A stretch of 64,000 nucleotides of DNA, from positions 62,001-126,000 of the forward strand of contig JACVGT010000019.1 in NCBI GenBank assembly GCA_018992685.1, read 5' to 3'. Source of the stretch: Theionarchaea archaeon. GTDB lineage: Archaea > Methanobacteriota_B > Thermococci > Methanofastidiosales > SZ-28-30. Positions 25,082 to 33,327 of the stretch are shown piece by piece (position 1 is the first letter of the stretch; every line of letters starts with the position of its first letter). A program made the position numbers and the translations under genes. The notes below the pieces were generated by a model. That model was given only the letters and a program-made list of their open reading frames with translations, was not told the origin of the DNA and did no database searches.

Positions 25082-27430
25082 TTATCTTCTTATTCTTACG
25101 GCAGCACCTAACAGCATAAGCAGTCCAACCAGGGTCGTTCCCAGACAGCTGCTGGCGTTGCTGACCTCGCACGTGACAGAGTCTTCAGTCTCGTACACAC
25201 CATCAACGTATCCCTCGGCCTTTACAGTGTGGTCACCATCGGAGTATGCGGTGGTATCCCAGCTGTACTGGAAGGGTGCTGATGTGTCTTCTGCCTTGTA
25301 CGTACCATCAATGTACCACTTGACAGAGTCGCAGTTACTGGATGCAGTACAGGTAACAGTGTCAGAGACTGTCTCTCCTGACGTTGGGTCGGTGACAGTT
25401 ACGTAGTACTCCACTTCATTGTCCACCGTGACGGTGACTGAGTCACTGTCTTTCAGTGAGCCAGACACGTAGCCCTCGGCAAGTACGGTGTGGCTGCCCT
25501 CAGAGTATGAGGTAGTATCCCAGGTGTAGTCGAAGGGTGATGCTGTGTCATCCTTTACCAGTGAGCCATCGATGTAGAACTTGACTTCGTCGATTGATCC
25601 AGTAATGGATGTGGTAACGCCCACAGTTCCAGAAACGGTTGATCCGTTGGACGGGTTGGTAATAGTCACTGAGTCAGGTGGCGGAGTTGTTCCTCTCTGG
25701 GTAAGGCAGGGTGACTCGGGGTCTCCTACCAGATTTCTCTCGTAGAAGCACCATCTGTAGGTGGTGTTGCTGCTGGCGGAAGATGCTAGGTAGCTTCTTG
25801 CCTTGTTCAGCATATCACCGAGCTTCTCCTGACCATCACTCCAGCAGGCTCTGAACTCAGCAATACAGAACTCACCAGAGTATGTACATGCATTCAGAGT
25901 GGAGAACCAGCCATAGTTGTCATTGTAGATTGCTGCAATTGCACCATTGTTGGCGTCCATGACGTATGCTTCTGCTAGGCAGTCGTCAGCCTCAATCTGT
26001 CCTGTAATACAGGCAACACTGGTGGTCCAGGGCCAGAAGGTGTTGGTCATGCTGGCGACATTTGAGTTGTACCAGCTTACCGTACCGCCAACCTCGTAGT
26101 TGAGATAGTAGACGTTGGTATTTCCGTGTCCAATATGGGCCACTGCAATGGTGTCCTGAGCCCAGTGGGAGATCCACGCTGAGGTGGTAACAGTACCATC
26201 CTCTTCGAAGAGGTAGTCAATGTAGTAACCAGATGGAATGTAGTTGTCACACCCGTAGGCCAGGCATGTGGAATCGGGGCTGTTGTTAGCCTGCACTCTG
26301 GACTGGTGGAGCAAGACTCTCTCAGGCTTGGCAGCCTGTTCATAGGCGATTACCTTGTTGACAAAGTTCGAGGCCTCTGTTACACTCTGACAGGGTGCTC
26401 TTCCGACAGCAACCTCTGCACCGAAGTCGACCCCATCGCCAGTCTCACCATATGTGCTGTCACCATCTGAGTTGTGGGAACCATCCAGGTGCCCGAAGTA
26501 CATGTCAGCCAGCATATCAGAATCAGTGTATCCACCAGTGGACACGTAGAATCCTCTGTAGGGGACAGCAGAAACGTCTCCACCAAGCAGGACGTACTTT
26601 GTACCATTGTTGGTGTACTTGTCAATGATGAAGTTTCTCATCTTCATCGGTGTGTCTGTACCGCTGTAGTTTGAACTGATCCAGCTCACTGTGTAGACAG
26701 TTGCTCCGTTGACAAATCCGGCCTTGTGGGTAGCCAGGGTCTGGAATGTTGACTGCATGGTATCGTTGGTGATGATGATGTACTCTTCTGTTGCCAGGGG
26801 GACTGCGCCATCTTCGTATGTTACCAGGACTTCAGGGTTGTCCACGAGAGCCGAAACATCTGCCTTGTCAGCAGCCAGTCCTCTGTACAGCTTGTTCTTC
26901 ATACCCTTTCCGAACTGTACTTCTACAGTCATCTTTGGATAGAACTTCACTGTTCCAGACTTTGGCATGTACTGAACAGGGAACAGGTTCACCTTCAATA
27001 TGGCAAATCCCTTGACGTAATCTACACCGACAACCTGGAATACCTCGCTGGGGTACATGTTGTTGGAGCCGTAGATTGCCTCGTTCCTGCCAATAGTCAC
27101 GGGGGTGTCACTGTATGTGCAGGGCAGCTGAGCCCATGGGAGTTCGATTCCCTTCTGCACAATTGGCTGTCCGTGCTTTACCTTGACGTCCTTTAATTCT
27201 GCACCCTGTGGAAGCAGGATGCTCACTGCTCTGTAAGGTACCAAAGGCGCTCCGGGTTCCTCCCAAATCTGAGTGTCAGCTACCATGTAATCACCGCATG
27301 TTGGGCAGGCACTCATCTGGACCACTTCAAATGTGTAGTCCGCACCGAAATTGTCGTTCGTAGAAAAAGCTGCAGGCAAACTCAGACTTAGCATTATCAC
27401 GAGCGCTATCGTTATAGTTTTACCTTTCAT
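25082..27430 (-). CDS. Secreted gingipain-type (C25) cysteine peptidase with Ig-like repeats
   Basis: The 782-residue protein starts with a signal peptide (ITIALVIMLSLSLPAAFS). A propeptide-like region with a CPTC motif follows, then the C25 catalytic domain from about 210: YIIITNDTMQSTFQ, YVLLGGDVSAVPYRG, EVAVGRAP, the catalytic His435 in AVAHIGHGN and the catalytic Cys474 in SVACITGQ. From about 585 there are two homologous Ig-like repeats (VTITNPSNGSTVSG and YVTVTDPTSGETVSD, each with DEVKFYIDG or SVKWYIDG). The tail is a short C-L-G motif, a hydrophobic helix and R-I-R-R, suggesting membrane anchoring or sorting. GGAGGTGA precedes the ATG, and a TATA box lies at 27479. Confidence 0.9.
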   Translation of the reverse strand: MKGKTITIALVIMLSLSLPAAFSTNDNFGADYTFEVVQMSACPTCGDYMVADTQIWEEPGAPLVPYRAVSILLPQGAELKDVKVKHGQPIVQKGIELPWAQLPCTYSDTPVTIGRNEAIYGSNNMYPSEVFQVVGVDYVKGFAILKVNLFPVQYMPKSGTVKFYPKMTVEVQFGKGMKNKLYRGLAADKADVSALVDNPEVLVTYEDGAVPLATEEYIIITNDTMQSTFQTLATHKAGFVNGATVYTVSWISSNYSGTDTPMKMRNFIIDKYTNNGTKYVLLGGDVSAVPYRGFYVSTGGYTDSDMLADMYFGHLDGSHNSDGDSTYGETGDGVDFGAEVAVGRAPCQSVTEASNFVNKVIAYEQAAKPERVLLHQSRVQANNSPDSTCLAYGCDNYIPSGYYIDYLFEEDGTVTTSAWISHWAQDTIAVAHIGHGNTNVYYLNYEVGGTVSWYNSNVASMTNTFWPWTTSVACITGQIEADDCLAEAYVMDANNGAIAAIYNDNYGWFSTLNACTYSGEFCIAEFRACWSDGQEKLGDMLNKARSYLASSASSNTTYRWCFYERNLVGDPESPCLTQRGTTPPPDSVTITNPSNGSTVSGTVGVTTSITGSIDEVKFYIDGSLVKDDTASPFDYTWDTTSYSEGSHTVLAEGYVSGSLKDSDSVTVTVDNEVEYYVTVTDPTSGETVSDTVTCTASSNCDSVKWYIDGTYKAEDTSAPFQYSWDTTAYSDGDHTVKAEGYVDGVYETEDSVTCEVSNASSCLGTTLVGLLMLLGAAVRIRR

Positions 27431-27830
27431 GTATCTTTCACCTCCTATGAGATGTGTGTGTACTTTATCCCCTTTGTCTTTATAAACTTTTCGGTTTTAA
27501 TTACGTGTGTGAATAAATCTCTCCGATTCTGCATACCAAAATCTAAACATATACATGTAGAGATCATCTGTTGACACAAAAGTCCGAATTTTGTTACATT
27601 AGGAAACTTCATCCTAATTCGAATAAAAGGAATTCTTTCATATTCCCTCTTTTTCTAAAGATGTCTGACACTGGTTCAAAGATCAGATTTGGGCTACCGA
27701 ATAGAACTTCTATTTTGAATAGAATTCCGAAATGTCTCCGTGACTCTGGAGCGAATTCTGGAAAATCCTCAAATACTCACTGTCGGACAGAGAGCAGTAT
27801 GAATGTGGAGTGTCTGACTGCACGATAAGT
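27431..27830. other. Intergenic region upstream of the C25 peptidase gene
   Basis: About 400 AT-rich bases. They contain the C25 promoter (27479-27490) and a near-repeat GAATAGAACTTC / GAATAGAATTCC around 27700-27730. Short frames exist on both strands but none has a promoter or a recognisable product. Confidence 0.4.
27479..27490 (-). promoter_or_regulatory. TATA box of the C25 peptidase gene
   Basis: Minus-strand AAAAGTTTATAA about 50-60 bases before ATG 27430; the leader carries a strong GGAGGTGA site. Confidence 0.6.
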
Positions 27831-29810
27831 CTACGAACTGAAGTTCTCGAGTATTTTTCCATAGATGGCCTTCTCTTTCCCCGAGCTCTTCTTGAACAAT
27901 TTTTCCACAATGAGCTCCGGTGTTGACTTTCCCACCGTTCCAAACACAGGTTGTCTGTCAACCACCAATTCTAACCGTTCATCCAGCCCTGTGGCTTCAA
28001 TGCCGTCGATGCGTGCTGTGGTCAATTCCGAGATCTCTTTCCCCAGGTGGGTAACCAGAGTGCACAACGCATGTTCGTTTTGAGCCAGAAATGTCAGGAA
28101 AGATGCGATGATTTTAGCCGCAGAGCCGGGTTCAGTTATCGCCTCCAGCTCATCAATGAGCACCAACTTTTTGGTTATTGACAAGGCCAGGGGAATCAAG
28201 CTTCTGATGGTGCTTTCAAAGGCGCCTGCATCCTGGCTCTTGGGCTTCCTCAGATAGATGATCTCTTCACAGATCGGGCAAAAACACTCCTCAGCAGGGA
28301 CAAAGAACCCCATCTGAGCCAGGATCTGGATATACAGTATAGTCTCCAGCAACGTGGTCTTTCCTCCAGAATTGGCACCTGTCAGGACCACCGTGCGATC
28401 CGAGGTTGCAAATTCATGGGGAGTCTTCCCAATCTTGTAGGAAACAGGCTGCGCATTCTTAATGGTGATGCTTGTCCCGCCTGTGAAGCTCAATCCAGTC
28501 TCCACAAAAGAGGGAGCAGTCATCTTATATTCAGAAAAGAACCTCCCGACAGCTAGCTTGAAGTCCAGTTCGTGCATGTCCCTCTCTTTTTCTAGGAGGT
28601 ATTCCCAGTTCTTGCCAACGCGGGCAGCATTTCGTGATGCTTTGAACTCCTTCAAGGCCTGACCTTTTCTGATGTCATCTTTCAGTTCCTCAATTCCATC
28701 CCTGTCAGCTTCAACAGGGTACGTCAGTTCGAGAGAGAATGGTTCTGCACGTATGCCAACCTTCTCAGTAACCTCCCTGTTGGCTTCACCTACCAGTCGA
28801 CCATACAGTGAAACAACAGAATCCGGGATGGATTTCCTCAGAGCCAGCACAGGGTCTGTCCGCATCTGCTGCATCATGGACAGGATCTCTTTTCCCTTGA
28901 GCTCAATCTGCTCCTGCTGCATAGCCTCATCAAATTGCCTGTTTATTCTGTCTTCCAGTTCAGCCACCAGAGCTTCAATATCGTACTCTTTGAATGAAGT
29001 TTTCTCCTTCAATGTTTCCAGAGCGGATCGAACCTCCTTTAATCGAAGATCCTCCTGGTGAAGGATCTCACTGATTTCACACATCAAAGAGATTGTTCTC
29101 TCATTCTCAGCGAATTTTTCAACCTCAAGTTCGGGAATAACTTCTTCAAGTGCAAAGTCGTCATACAGAAACTGCACATCAGAGCATTCCAGCAAGTGTT
29201 CATACAGGGCTGATTCTGCAGTATAAACATAAAACACCAGAGGGTACTGCTCTACGGCAGAAATATCTGCAGGGTCTTCCACAAGCAGTACATCACAATA
29301 TTCATTTTTCAGGTCTGCGTATACCTCAACCGAATCAACGACAATGACCCGATCCCTGTACTTCTTCTTTCTGGGTACTGTAAGAGGACTGAGGCGACGC
29401 AGGTTCTCCAGTAGCTGAGACACAGCTTCATCGGTGAGAAGCCTGACAAACTCAGCTGCCTCTTTCGAGTATTGAAGTCTCTTCTTAATGATATCTTCAC
29501 TGGTAACGGGGTAGTAGACCAGGATCCTGTTTTTTCCGTTCTGCGTACAGGGGTATTCCTGCAGTCTCTCCAGAAGATCCTCATAGACGTCTGAGGCATC
29601 GCCACACAGAATGTCCTGGAATTTCTCCCCTGTCTGTACCTCGTAGGCCTGACGCAGTATGCTGAGAGCTGTCTTCCTGCCCAGCCCGGGAACCTCCATC
29701 AACTTTTCGATCTCCAGATTCTCAACAATCTGTTCAGCAGAAGAGCCGTAGTACTCTCTGATCTTTCTGGCTATTCCGGGAGTAGTTACCTTGTCCAGCA
29801 TAATCATCAA
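27831..29810 (-). CDS. MutS-related ATPase with N-terminal helix-hairpin-helix
   Basis: The 659-residue protein has a helix-hairpin-helix at the start (IEKLMEVPGLGRKTALSILR), coiled-coil stretches at about 240-300 and 385-420, and a C-terminal MutS ATPase: Walker A LTGANSGGKTTLLETIL at about 477-490, an unusual CFCPIC pair, Walker B KLVLIDELEAITEPG, and the LVTHLG motif. It lacks the mismatch-recognition domain of MutS1 and the Smr nuclease of bacterial MutS2, matching archaeal MutS-like proteins. Its start overlaps the TrmO-like stop by four bases, so it is the third gene of a DNA ligase operon. A role in branched-DNA or recombination control is inferred. Confidence 0.87.
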   Translation of the reverse strand: MMIMLDKVTTPGIARKIREYYGSSAEQIVENLEIEKLMEVPGLGRKTALSILRQAYEVQTGEKFQDILCGDASDVYEDLLERLQEYPCTQNGKNRILVYYPVTSEDIIKKRLQYSKEAAEFVRLLTDEAVSQLLENLRRLSPLTVPRKKKYRDRVIVVDSVEVYADLKNEYCDVLLVEDPADISAVEQYPLVFYVYTAESALYEHLLECSDVQFLYDDFALEEVIPELEVEKFAENERTISLMCEISEILHQEDLRLKEVRSALETLKEKTSFKEYDIEALVAELEDRINRQFDEAMQQEQIELKGKEILSMMQQMRTDPVLALRKSIPDSVVSLYGRLVGEANREVTEKVGIRAEPFSLELTYPVEADRDGIEELKDDIRKGQALKEFKASRNAARVGKNWEYLLEKERDMHELDFKLAVGRFFSEYKMTAPSFVETGLSFTGGTSITIKNAQPVSYKIGKTPHEFATSDRTVVLTGANSGGKTTLLETILYIQILAQMGFFVPAEECFCPICEEIIYLRKPKSQDAGAFESTIRSLIPLALSITKKLVLIDELEAITEPGSAAKIIASFLTFLAQNEHALCTLVTHLGKEISELTTARIDGIEATGLDERLELVVDRQPVFGTVGKSTPELIVEKLFKKSSGKEKAIYGKILENFSS

Positions 29811-30121
29811 ACCGGTCTCAAGTCGATAATGGTGGAGTCTATCCGGGCTTTCAGCCCATGAACAATCAGGAGATTGCCTTCCACCGTGGCAAGTTCTGCA
29901 ATGTCAACGCCCAGGGGATTCGGTCTTCCTGTGTATTCTGTTGCAAAGACTCCTCGCTGCTCGTAGAAGGGCTTGTTCTCAGGATTCTGAACCCAGTATA
30001 TGACCATGACTTTGTGATGGCTATCCAATCCAGCGAGCTGTTCTTCATATTCTTTATCTATGAGCAATTTGAAGGTATCTCCTTCGATTTCGATGATTTT
30101 TCCAATGGATTTCAGCTGCAT
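29807..30121 (-). CDS. TrmO/TsaA-like protein, short
   Basis: The 104-residue protein matches the YaeB/TsaA (TrmO) fold: IGKIIEIEGDTFKLLIDKEYEE, LDSHHKVMVIYWVQNPEN, QRGVFATEYTGRPNPLGVDIAEL, and VHGLKARIDSTIIDLRPV. TrmO uses S-adenosylmethionine to N6-methylate t6A37 in tRNA. Two things are odd. The usual RGVFATR motif has Glu instead of Arg, and the protein ends right after the DLRP strand, about 30 residues shorter than the bacterial enzyme. It may be a divergent paralog. It sits four bases after the DNA ligase stop and overlaps the MutS-like start. Confidence 0.8.
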   Translation of the reverse strand: MQLKSIGKIIEIEGDTFKLLIDKEYEEQLAGLDSHHKVMVIYWVQNPENKPFYEQRGVFATEYTGRPNPLGVDIAELATVEGNLLIVHGLKARIDSTIIDLRPV

Positions 30122-30125
30122 TCTG

Positions 30126-31760
30126 TCACTCTCCTAAGATCTCATGCAGTCGGTCTATGTCATCTGCTTCTTCCGGACTCTTGTCTTCTCTCATCCTGAC
30201 CACCCGCGGAAATCGAAGTGCATAGCCCGATTCATAGTTGGGTGATTTTTGGACTTCTTCATACGCCACTTCCACCACCAGGTAGGGTATTAACTTAACG
30301 GTCTTCCCCTTCTGTTCTATGATGTACGGGGTGAGCTTATCGGTCAATTCCTTGAACAGTTCATCAGTGATGCCTGTACCCACCTTGCCAATTTCCATGA
30401 AGGTGCCCTGCTCATCCCTGATCCCCAGGAGGAAAGAGGCCAGCCAGTGGGCCCTCCGTCCTTCTCCCCATTCAGCTCCAATGATGGCCAGATCCAGAGT
30501 CTCCATGGTCTCTTTAATTTTCAGCCATTTCTTCCCCCGAGCACCCGGCTGGTACACAGATTCCACATCTTTAATCATCAATCCCTCATGCCCCATCTTG
30601 ATTGACTGGTTGAAGAACTCCTGAGCCTCTTCAACATCCTCTGTAACCAGAACGGTAGATATCTGAGCTGATGCTCCTTCCCTGACGAGAGCCTCCAGGA
30701 CTTCGCGTCTCTTTCTGAAAGGAAAATCAAGGAGGGGACCATCTTTGTACAGCACGTCAAAGACATACAGGCTCAACGGGATCTTCTCCATCATCTCCTG
30801 TATATCATATTTTCGTCTCAGTCTCCTCAGAACGTACTGGAAAGGACGGGGGTGATCATGTTCCATGGCCACAATCTCTCCTTCGACAATGGCATCTTCC
30901 ACAATACTCTTTCTCACGGCTCCCACCACATCGGGGAGGGCAGAGGTGATGTCCTCCAGCCTCCGGGAAAAAATTTTTATCTTCTTTCCCTTCTTGTGAA
31001 TCTGTGCCCTTGATCCATCATACTTTATCTCGCAGGATAAGAGATGCATGCGCTCTTTTGCCTCCTGGAGGGTGGCTACCTGGGCAAGCATGAACTTGAT
31101 GGGCCTGAAAAATGTTATGTCCAGCTTATCCAAATCTGCCACATTCTTCCTGGCTGTCTTTGCCACCAACCCGAAATCATTGGTCAGCATGTATGCTCTC
31201 TCCACCTGAGAGGGATCGCAGCCGAACCCCCGGGCTACAGCATCCCGCACAGTCCCTTCTCCAATGCCTGTGCGCATGGTGCCCAGAACAATCCGTACCA
31301 GGTACCGAGCTTCCTTTCCTGTAGCTGAGGAAAACAGATTAGACAAATACTTGAGCTTTTTCTCCTGAGAACGTGCTCCAGAAAACTCACTGAGCTTAGT
31401 CAATATTTCATATACATATTCAACAGATAACTCTTCTGAAAATAGAATGACCTGTTTTTTCTCATTGATGGCTCTTTCACAGGCTTTCCCCATGTCCCCT
31501 TCTTCTCTGACATATTCTTCGATCATAGATTCAGGGACACCTGACACGGTGGAAACTACACGGATTACCAGTTTGGTGCCTACCCCGAGTTCTGCATCCA
31601 TCCAATCAGGAAACACTTTCCCCAGGAGGAAGTAAACCACAACATCTAGGACATCTTCTGGACTCTCCTTCAAGAACTGGGAGACAATGTCTGTCATTTC
31701 CAACCTCTTTGTCGTGTCCTCCAGAGATTCATATACACTGATGAGTGTGGAAAACTTCAT
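30126..31760 (-). CDS. lig: ATP-dependent DNA ligase (archaeal LigB type)
   Basis: The 544-residue ligase seals nicks using ATP. The N-terminal DNA-binding domain (about 1-220) is followed by the nucleotidyltransferase core with motif I CEIKYDGSRAQIHKKG, Lys246 being adenylated. Later motifs are IFSRRLEDIT (III), IVEGEIVAM (IIIa), HEGLMIKD (IV) and KKWLKIKE (V), then the OB domain ending PRVVRMREDKSPEEAD. ATG 31760 is chosen over 31784 because the TATA box at 31783-31791 sits exactly one leaderless distance upstream. It is the first gene of the ligase, TrmO-like, MutS-like operon. Confidence 0.95.
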   Translation of the reverse strand: MKFSTLISVYESLEDTTKRLEMTDIVSQFLKESPEDVLDVVVYFLLGKVFPDWMDAELGVGTKLVIRVVSTVSGVPESMIEEYVREEGDMGKACERAINEKKQVILFSEELSVEYVYEILTKLSEFSGARSQEKKLKYLSNLFSSATGKEARYLVRIVLGTMRTGIGEGTVRDAVARGFGCDPSQVERAYMLTNDFGLVAKTARKNVADLDKLDITFFRPIKFMLAQVATLQEAKERMHLLSCEIKYDGSRAQIHKKGKKIKIFSRRLEDITSALPDVVGAVRKSIVEDAIVEGEIVAMEHDHPRPFQYVLRRLRRKYDIQEMMEKIPLSLYVFDVLYKDGPLLDFPFRKRREVLEALVREGASAQISTVLVTEDVEEAQEFFNQSIKMGHEGLMIKDVESVYQPGARGKKWLKIKETMETLDLAIIGAEWGEGRRAHWLASFLLGIRDEQGTFMEIGKVGTGITDELFKELTDKLTPYIIEQKGKTVKLIPYLVVEVAYEEVQKSPNYESGYALRFPRVVRMREDKSPEEADDIDRLHEILGE

Positions 31761-31782
31761 GGGAAACGGTAGAAAACGATTC

Positions 31783-31791
31783 ATATAAAGG
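31783..31791 (-). promoter_or_regulatory. TATA box of the DNA ligase operon
   Basis: Minus-strand CCTTTATAT 23-31 bases before ATG 31760. It overlaps the in-frame ATG 31784, which therefore cannot be the start. Confidence 0.65.
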
Positions 31792-31902
31792 TTATGTGCA
31801 TGGGGATGGGGATTGCAGGTGGAATATTCTATATCTTCTCCTGGTGTCTTCTGTCTCGGGGTGTTTCTGAACCATGACGATCCGGCCTTGCCACTGGTTC
31901 AC

Positions 31903-32328
31903 TCATCCTGAGTAGGATTCAAGTGTTCTCCTATTCCTGAACCTGAAATAGAGAAGAAGGCACACGGTAGTATTTCCTACCAGGAGGAGGAAAAGTCTCT
32001 GTACGTCCGACGGTGCCACAAAAATAGCAAGATACACGCAAAAAACGATGACACAAAAAATGTCTACGTAGAATTCCAAAATGGCACCGAACCACAAAGG
32101 GTATCCTCCCCCGACTTTTCTCTTCCAAAAGTCATAGGAGAGTCCAAATTTCGTTCCCGTCATCATGAAAAATCCATTAATTATGCCGAAAATCGCCAAA
32201 GGAATCCCCGCAAGGAAAGGGCGGATTACTCTGCCCGTATAGAACTGAAGGTACAGAAAGATTACTAGAAGGCCAAATGAGAGACAGAGCGAGGCAAACC
32301 CAAATAACTTCCTGATTTCTGGCTCCAT
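31903..32328 (-). CDS. Membrane protein, tandem paralog A
   Basis: The 141-residue product has four hydrophobic segments: ASLCLSFGLLVIFLYLQFY, IPLAIFGIINGFFMM, FYVDIFCVIVFCVYLAIFV and RLFLLLVGNTTVCLLLYFRF. The middle loop reads TGTKFGLSYDFWKRK. It is the same length as, and clearly homologous to, the protein encoded at 32654-33079 on the same strand (shared blocks MMTGxKxGLSYDF, IFCVxLAxFV, VQRLF, LLxGNTxVCxLLYxRF). The function is unknown. It has its own promoter at 32349, which also resembles that of the paralog. Confidence 0.75.
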   Translation of the reverse strand: MEPEIRKLFGFASLCLSFGLLVIFLYLQFYTGRVIRPFLAGIPLAIFGIINGFFMMTGTKFGLSYDFWKRKVGGGYPLWFGAILEFYVDIFCVIVFCVYLAIFVAPSDVQRLFLLLVGNTTVCLLLYFRFRNRRTLESYSG

Positions 32329-32348
32329 GAGGTAGGTTGATGAGTGAG

Positions 32349-32357
32349 AATAAAAGT
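32349..32357 (-). promoter_or_regulatory. TATA box of paralog A
   Basis: Minus-strand ACTTTTATT within the block TAAAAGTGTTTCTATCCC (plus strand 32351-32368), which is repeated with few changes upstream of paralog B. Confidence 0.5.
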
Positions 32358-32369
32358 GTTTCTATCCCC

Positions 32370-32653
32370 TCTTGTCTCCTTTTCTTGAAGAGACACATGG
32401 GGTGCTTGTTGGCTCAAGACGAGATATTCATCTCTCTCTGATTTGTGGTGGTAATGTGGCTCAAAGCCTTCAACTGAGTGAGTGTACTGAAATCCTGAAC
32501 ATTTAGATGGGCACCTGCCATAAAAGCACATTGAAATGTCAGACCTTTAGGTCAGACTATACGAGTTTACAGGTTTTCAGATTCGCCAAAATTCTTGAAT
32601 GAATTCCATTCTCAATCTCAAAAGGAGAAATCTTGCAGCCCATCTCGTTCTTT
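32370..32653. other. Spacer between the tandem paralogs
   Basis: About 285 bases. A small inverted repeat (GACCTTTAGGTC) lies around 32540 inside two GTCAGAC copies. A minus-strand frame from 32531 covers much of it but runs into paralog A and has no promoter; I see no supported gene. Confidence 0.35.
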
Positions 32654-33079
32654 TCACCGTGAGTCAATGTAGGGCCTCTCATTGTCAAACCTCAGATAAA
32701 GAAGAACACACACAATAGTATTTCCCGCCAGCAACACGAATAGTCGCTGTACGATTGAATGTGTAACAAAGACGGCAAGAAAAACACAGAAAATGATAAT
32801 ACTCCCTATGACAACATACGACGTAAGAAGTGGTCCCAGCCATTGAGGCCACTTCAACCGGGACCTTGGTTTTCCGAAATCGTACGAGAGGCCCGGTTTC
32901 TTTCCAGTCATCATGTGGAGTCCCCTGATCATGACTGTGACACAAAGCAGGAGCAGGGGAGCAAGAAGTCGAAGACTCCATATCCCTGTATAGGCCTGAA
33001 GTAGCAGGACTCCTATGAGGAATGCGAAGGAAAAACACACAGCAGCAAACCCTGTTATCCTGGTGACCTGGGGTTGCAT
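32654..33079 (-). CDS. Membrane protein, tandem paralog B
   Basis: The 141-residue protein has four hydrophobic segments (FAAVCFSFAFLIGVLLLQAY, LLAPLLLLCVTVMIRGL, SYVVIGSIIIFCVFLAVFV, LFVLLAGNTIVCVLLYLRF) and the loop MMTGKKPGLSYDFGKPR. It is homologous over its full length to the protein at 31903-32328, roughly one third to one half identical by eye. ATG 33079 lies 21-30 bases from a TATA box at 33100. The function is unknown. The pair is probably an old tandem duplication that included the promoter. Confidence 0.75.
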   Translation of the reverse strand: MQPQVTRITGFAAVCFSFAFLIGVLLLQAYTGIWSLRLLAPLLLLCVTVMIRGLHMMTGKKPGLSYDFGKPRSRLKWPQWLGPLLTSYVVIGSIIIFCVFLAVFVTHSIVQRLFVLLAGNTIVCVLLYLRFDNERPYIDSR

Positions 33080-33099
33080 GAGTCATGTTACCAAGTATT

Positions 33100-33109
33100 C
33101 TTAAAAGAG
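33100..33109 (-). promoter_or_regulatory. TATA box of paralog B
   Basis: Minus-strand CTCTTTTAAG within the plus-strand block TAAAAGAGTTTCTATTCC (33102-33119), matching the paralog A promoter. Confidence 0.55.
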
Positions 33110-33289
33110 TTTCTATTCCTATGTTGTGAGTTTCCTCCATGAACAAAGGTATTCGTCAGTCTATCAAGAAATTCAGAATCTCTATTGTCTGAAATTCTAG
33201 AAAAGGATTTACCTCCCAACACAAGGAGTTTACTTACATGAATATAGAATCAATAGTCACTCCAGAATATATAGAATGTATAGGCAAGC

Positions 33290-33300
33290 CTTTTATATAG
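33290..33300 (+). promoter_or_regulatory. TATA box of the FIST gene
   Basis: CTTTTATATAG 28-38 bases before ATG 33328. Several ATATAGAAT blocks lie just upstream. Confidence 0.6.
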
Positions 33301-33327
33301 GGTATCCCTTACCACTCAGGTGACATT

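Noticed and set aside
27135..27160. tRNA T-arm-like GGGAGTTCGATTCCC
   Set aside because: It lies inside the coding frame of the C25 peptidase, and no acceptor, D or anticodon arm can be built around it.
27571..27828. 85-codon plus-strand frame upstream of the C25 gene
   Set aside because: Composition follows the AT-rich spacer, there is no promoter at the right distance and no recognisable product.
32265..32531. 88-codon minus-strand frame between the tandem membrane paralogs
   Set aside because: It covers the promoter of paralog A and runs into its coding part in another frame, with no promoter of its own.
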